NCBI GenBank assembly: GCA_046545955.1
Contig: JBKGYS010000017.1
Span: forward strand, 1 to 27,282
Length of the DNA: 27,282 nt
Direction: 5' to 3'
Source of the DNA: SLAN01 sp046545955
GTDB lineage: Bacteria > Spirochaetota > Spirochaetia > DSM-27196 > SKKC01
The notes under the pieces were generated by a model. That model did not search any database. It was not told the origin of the DNA and was given only the letters and a program-made list of their open reading frames with translations. Made by a program: the position numbers and the translations under genes. Of the stretch, positions 24,220 through 27,282 are shown piece after piece (the stretch's first letter is position 1; each line of letters begins with the position of its first letter).

Positions 24220-24714
24220 ATGGTATATATCGGGCTTGGGTCCAATAAAGGCGACCGCGCCGGCATTCTCGACGAAGCGCTGTCGGCGTTGTCGGCTCAC
24301 ATAAGCGCTCTTCGTGTCTCCGCGCTGTACCGCACCGAGCCGATCGGCGGCGTAGCTCAGAATGATTTTTTGAACGCCGTCGCGTGCGGTGACTACCGGG
24401 GGTCGGCATTCGACCTGCTGTCGCTGTGTCATCGAATCGAGCGTGCGGCGGGCCGCGACCGAAGCGAGGAAGTCAGATTCGGACCACGCACGCTCGATCT
24501 CGATATACTGTTGTTTCACGACTCGGTTATCGACTCCGACACACTTGTAATACCGCATCCGAGAATGCACGAACGCCGATTCGTGCTCGTTCCTCTCCTC
24601 GAATTATCGCCGCAGATCGTCGATCCGCGAAGCGGAAGGTCGTTTGCCGAGCAACTCCGGCAACTGCCGCAGCAAGGGATTTACTACTACGGCAATCCGA
24701 AGATATACTACTAG
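24220..24714 (+). CDS. folK: HPPK (2-amino-4-hydroxy-6-hydroxymethyl-dihydropteridine pyrophosphokinase)
   Basis: FolK transfers pyrophosphate from ATP to 6-hydroxymethyl-7,8-dihydropterin in folate synthesis. The 164-residue protein has the canonical N-terminus VYIGLGSNKGDRAG, the EPIGGVAQNDFLNAV stretch, RFGPRTLDLDILLF with the two metal-binding Asp residues, and PHPRMHERRFVLVPLLEL. The ATG at 24220 fits the family N-terminus; a TTG at 24214 is less likely. The ribosome site is weak, and the gene starts 33 bases after recA. No dihydropteroate synthase gene follows, so it is not in a folate operon here. Confidence 0.95.
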   Translation: MVYIGLGSNKGDRAGILDEALSALSAHISALRVSALYRTEPIGGVAQNDFLNAVACGDYRGSAFDLLSLCHRIERAAGRDRSEEVRFGPRTLDLDILLFHDSVIDSDTLVIPHPRMHERRFVLVPLLELSPQIVDPRSGRSFAEQLRQLPQQGIYYYGNPKIYY

Positions 24715-24801
24715 GCCCGCCGGGCAGGTGGCGTATATCGCAAACGCTGCAGCGACCGAGGCCCGCATCATTCCATCGATACTCCGGTTGTCAGGGGATT
24801 C

Positions 24802-25620
24802 ATGAGCGACTCCATCTATGAACAGCAATTCACGGGTCAGAAATTCAAGCTCGACGACTTCGAAGGGCCGCTCGACCTTCTGTTGTTTCTCATAAAACGA
24901 TCAGAGATTAATATTTACGATATTCCTATCGCTCAAATAACCGATCAGTATATTAAGTTTCTCGAATATTCCACGCGCGTGGATCTCGACAACATAACGG
25001 ACTTCTATCTTATGGCGAGCACGCTGTTGTATATAAAATCCCGCATGCTACTGCCGGTCGATATAGACCTTGACGAAGAGCTCGGAGATCCCCGGCAGGA
25101 GCTCGTAGAGAAACTCATCGAGTATCAAAAGTACAAGAAGCTAACCGAGCTCATGCAGGATAAGCAGGAGGAAAGCGAGTGGGTCGTCGAGCGCGTTCAG
25201 AAACAACGAACGCTCGAATTCCTCGATGAAGACGGGCTGTGGGAGGAACTCGATGTCTGGGATCTTCTACGCGCGTTCTCACACATGATGACAAACCTGA
25301 CTCCCGAGCGGATACTCGATCTTTACGAGGAGGTTTCGATCAACGAAAAGGCGACGCTGATCTCGGAGTTCATCGCCGAACGCGATCACTTTCAGTTTAC
25401 CGAGTTAATCGTTCGTCCCGATTCGATCATGGACATTGTGTGCGCTTTTCTCGCGGTGCTGGATATGGTGAAGATGCGCCGAATCAGAATTCTCCAGAAT
25501 CGCATGTTCGGAGATATTCGCGTTCAGGCAAGACCGCGAAGCGATTGGACCGTTAGCGAGGAAAGCGAGGACGTTCAAGCCGCAGGTAGCGAACTCGACG
25601 AGCAGGGAGGTACGTCATAG
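24802..25620 (+). CDS. scpA: Segregation and condensation protein A
   Basis: ScpA is the kleisin of the bacterial SMC condensin; it bridges the SMC heads and binds ScpB. The 272-residue protein has the N-terminal kleisin motif DDFEGPLDLLLFLIKRSEIN, then IAQITDQYIKFLE, LMASTLLYIKSRMLLP, and a C-terminal winged-helix region FLAVLDMVKMRRIRILQNRM. GGGGATTC before the ATG is a fair ribosome site. It shares one base with scpB (TAGTG), a common tight pairing. No smc gene is in the window. Confidence 0.96.
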   Translation: MSDSIYEQQFTGQKFKLDDFEGPLDLLLFLIKRSEINIYDIPIAQITDQYIKFLEYSTRVDLDNITDFYLMASTLLYIKSRMLLPVDIDLDEELGDPRQELVEKLIEYQKYKKLTELMQDKQEESEWVVERVQKQRTLEFLDEDGLWEELDVWDLLRAFSHMMTNLTPERILDLYEEVSINEKATLISEFIAERDHFQFTELIVRPDSIMDIVCAFLAVLDMVKMRRIRILQNRMFGDIRVQARPRSDWTVSEESEDVQAAGSELDEQGGTS

Positions 25621-26162
25621 TGGAGCTCAAAGCGGAGATGGCGATTATCGAGGCTATTCTGTTTCTCGAAAGTGAGCCGGTCGACATTCCGACGCTCGCC
25701 CGCATAAGCGGTCTGTCGAAAGACGGAGTCGAACGCGCGCTCGGGGGCCTTGGCGAGCGGAATAAGGCCGAAGAGTTCGGAATCGAGCTTATTATGCTCG
25801 GTGACGGCTATGTATATGCGCCGAAAAAGGCACTCTGGGAGCAGTTGCGTAATCGGTACGGGAAACGCAACGACCAGAAGCTCAGCAAGGCGGCGCTCGA
25901 AACGCTCAGTATTGTAGCGTATTCACAACCTGTAACGAGAGCGGAAATCGAGAATATCAGAGGGGTATCGGCCGACAATATGATTCGGCTTCTCGTGCAA
26001 CGCGAACTTATCGCCGAGGTCGGCAGAAAAGAGGCGCCGGGACGTCCGGTGCAATACGGAACAACGAAGGCATTCTTGAAACAGTTCAGGTTGTCGAGTA
26101 TCGCCGACCTTCCGAAACTCGATGACAGTGAACGGGAGAGGTTCGAACTCGATGGCGGATGA
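25620..26162 (+). CDS. scpB: Segregation and condensation protein B
   Basis: ScpB dimers bind the ScpA kleisin and help SMC load and organise the chromosome. The 180-residue protein carries two winged-helix domains: the first with AIIEAILFLESEPVDIPTLA, the second with ALETLSIVAYSQPVTRAEIE and GVSADNMIRLLVQRELIAEV, then GRPVQYGTTKAFLKQF, all characteristic. The GTG start overlaps the scpA stop by one base, with GGGAGG upstream in scpA. The end overlaps the pseudouridine synthase start by 11 bases. scpA-scpB-rluB is a frequent order in bacteria. Confidence 0.96.
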   Translation: MELKAEMAIIEAILFLESEPVDIPTLARISGLSKDGVERALGGLGERNKAEEFGIELIMLGDGYVYAPKKALWEQLRNRYGKRNDQKLSKAALETLSIVAYSQPVTRAEIENIRGVSADNMIRLLVQRELIAEVGRKEAPGRPVQYGTTKAFLKQFRLSSIADLPKLDDSERERFELDGG

Positions 26163-26871
26163 ACAACCTATCAGGCTTCAGGTGTACCTCGCTCGCGCGG
26201 GTATCGGCTCGAGGCGGGCGTGCGAACAGCTTATTGATCATCGGCGGGTGGCGGTAAACGGCGAAACCGTATCGCGACAGGGTGTGAAGGTTTTCACGAG
26301 CGACCGGGTAACCGTCGACGGGAAGCCGGTAAATCCCACCTCAAAGAGCGTTTATATTGCGCTGCACAAGCCCGTGGGGTTCGTATGCTCGAACTACGAT
26401 CCGGAAGGGAGGCCACTCGCGGTTGAGCTCCTGCGGGCGCGGTTTCCGATGCGGATCTTTCCGGTGGGAAGGCTGGATATGAACAGCTCGGGCCTGATTC
26501 TGTTCACCAACGATGGCGACTTCGCACAGGCTGTCGCGCATCCTTCAAACGAAGTCGAAAAAGAGTACGAGGTGCAGACGAAAAAGCCGGTGACCGACGA
26601 GTTCATCGAACGCTGTCTCGCGGGAGTTCGTGTAAACGGCGTCGAATACCGGTTCGAGGGAATCCGACGAGCCGGCGGCAGGTCGCTCCGGGTGAGACTT
26701 ATCGAGGGAAAGAATCGGGAGCTTCGGACTGTATTCGACGAGTCTGGATTCGGCACGAAGCGCGTTCACCGCATAAGAATTGGCAGGGTCGGACTCAAGG
26801 GCCTCGCACCGGGAAGGTTTCGTCAATTGACAAAAGGTGAGCGCAGTTCGCTCCTGGGAGGCGAGGTATGA
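26152..26871 (+). CDS. rluB: RsuA/RluB-family pseudouridine synthase
   Basis: This family makes pseudouridine in rRNA; next to scpB it is usually RluB (23S U2605). The 239-residue protein has an N-terminal S4 RNA-binding domain (LQVYLARAGIGSRRACEQLI) and the catalytic domain with VGRLDMNSSGLILFTNDG, nucleophilic Asp109. KEYEVQTKKPV and EGKNRELRTVFDESGF match the family. The ATG at 26152 is inside the end of scpB; GAGAGG lies 10 bases before it. The stop overlaps the cmk start by ATGA. RsuA or RluE cannot be excluded from sequence alone, so the exact target is inferred from context. Confidence 0.9.
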   Translation: MADEQPIRLQVYLARAGIGSRRACEQLIDHRRVAVNGETVSRQGVKVFTSDRVTVDGKPVNPTSKSVYIALHKPVGFVCSNYDPEGRPLAVELLRARFPMRIFPVGRLDMNSSGLILFTNDGDFAQAVAHPSNEVEKEYEVQTKKPVTDEFIERCLAGVRVNGVEYRFEGIRRAGGRSLRVRLIEGKNRELRTVFDESGFGTKRVHRIRIGRVGLKGLAPGRFRQLTKGERSSLLGGEV

Positions 26872-27282
26872 TTGTTGCAATCGATGGTCCGGCGGGGTCC
26901 GGCAAAAGCAGTGTCGCCGAATGCGTGGCCGAGAGCCTCGGGTTTCATTACCTGAACTCCGGCAGGCTGTACCGCGCGGTAACCTACTGGGTTCTTCGAA
27001 ACGTTCGGGATCCCTCCGACAGCGCCTCTATCGTTGCCCGACTATCCGAGTGCGATATCCGCATCGAGGGCACGACCGTCTACCTCGGAGACAGGCGGGT
27101 CGACGAACAGTTGCACACCGACGAGGTCGATGCGTGGGTCGCGACTCACTCGGCGATTCGGGAAGTTCGAAGCATGGTTAACACCATGCTTCACCGATTT
27201 GCTCGCGAGCACAATAGCGTTGTAGAGGGCAGAGATATCACCACGGTCGTGTTTCCGAACGCAGAAGTAAAGGTATACCTCG
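26868..27282 (+). CDS. cmk: Cytidylate kinase, 3'-truncated
   Basis: Cmk phosphorylates CMP and dCMP using ATP. The first 138 residues are visible; the end is beyond the window. The P-loop GPAGSGKSSVA starts at residue 7, followed by YLNSGRLYRAVTYW and VVEGRDITTVVFPNAEVKVYL. The P-loop and the GRD motif with its nucleotide-contacting Arg-Asp are clear. Where most family members have RDIGTVVFP this one has a Thr in place of the first Gly. It is coupled to rluB by ATGA, closing the scpA-scpB-rluB-cmk run. Confidence 0.95.
   Translation, partial: MIVAIDGPAGSGKSSVAECVAESLGFHYLNSGRLYRAVTYWVLRNVRDPSDSASIVARLSECDIRIEGTTVYLGDRRVDEQLHTDEVDAWVATHSAIREVRSMVNTMLHRFAREHNSVVEGRDITTVVFPNAEVKVYL

Noticed and set aside
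24715..24801. GCCCGCCGGGC as terminator after folK
   Set aside because: The stem is only four pairs with no T-run, and scpA is probably co-transcribed.
1..27282. tRNA, rRNA, CRISPR arrays, insertion sequences, phage genes
   Set aside because: Gene spacing is tight and all gaps were read; no cloverleaf, repeat-spacer pattern, transposase or terminal inverted repeats were seen.

Overview
The window looks like a chromosomal housekeeping region from a free-living or host-associated spirochaete (class Spirochaetia, probably Spirochaetaceae-like), with moderate to high GC by eye. Three things point there. GreA is carried on a roughly 914-residue polypeptide with a very long helical-repeat N-terminus, a form known from Borrelia and Treponema. 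The order infB-rbfA-truB-rpsO-pnp-lptF/lptG-tgt-murJ resembles the Borrelia order as I remember it. Many proteins are repeat-rich TPR or HEAT envelope proteins. I cannot name the species.

Layout. (1) 1-5956: translation and RNA metabolism genes infB (5' end cut off by the window edge), rbfA, truB, then after a 312-base gap with a strong promoter and a structured leader, rpsO and pnp. (2) 6061-11176: envelope lipid genes lptF and lptG, tgt for queuosine tRNA modification, and murJ, the lipid II flippase; lptF/lptG and tgt/murJ have 4-base ATGA overlaps. (3) 11302-12687: an exported HEAT-repeat protein ending at a large hairpin shared with the convergent greA operon. (4) 16518-12784 on the minus strand: a TPR protein and the giant GreA, driven by a near-consensus sigma-70 promoter. 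(5) 16625-20997: rpe, then a chain of three spirochaete-style envelope proteins and dtd, tightly packed with GTGA and ATGA overlaps. (6) 22861-20980 on the minus strand: a small exported protein and a divergent PRPP synthetase, whose 3' end overlaps dtd. (7) 22939-27282: recA, folK, scpA, scpB, an RsuA/RluB pseudouridine synthase and the start of cmk (cut off by the window edge).

There is no sign of phage, insertion sequences, CRISPR arrays, tRNA or rRNA genes, toxins or defence systems. The observations most worth a second look are a Tgt that has lost all three zinc-binding cysteines but kept the histidine and the catalytic aspartates, a long imperfect hairpin plus U-tract in the rpsO leader that could be an undescribed S15 autoregulatory element, a structured rpsO-pnp spacer, and a charged coiled-coil insert in LptF. 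I see no wholly new multi-gene system.
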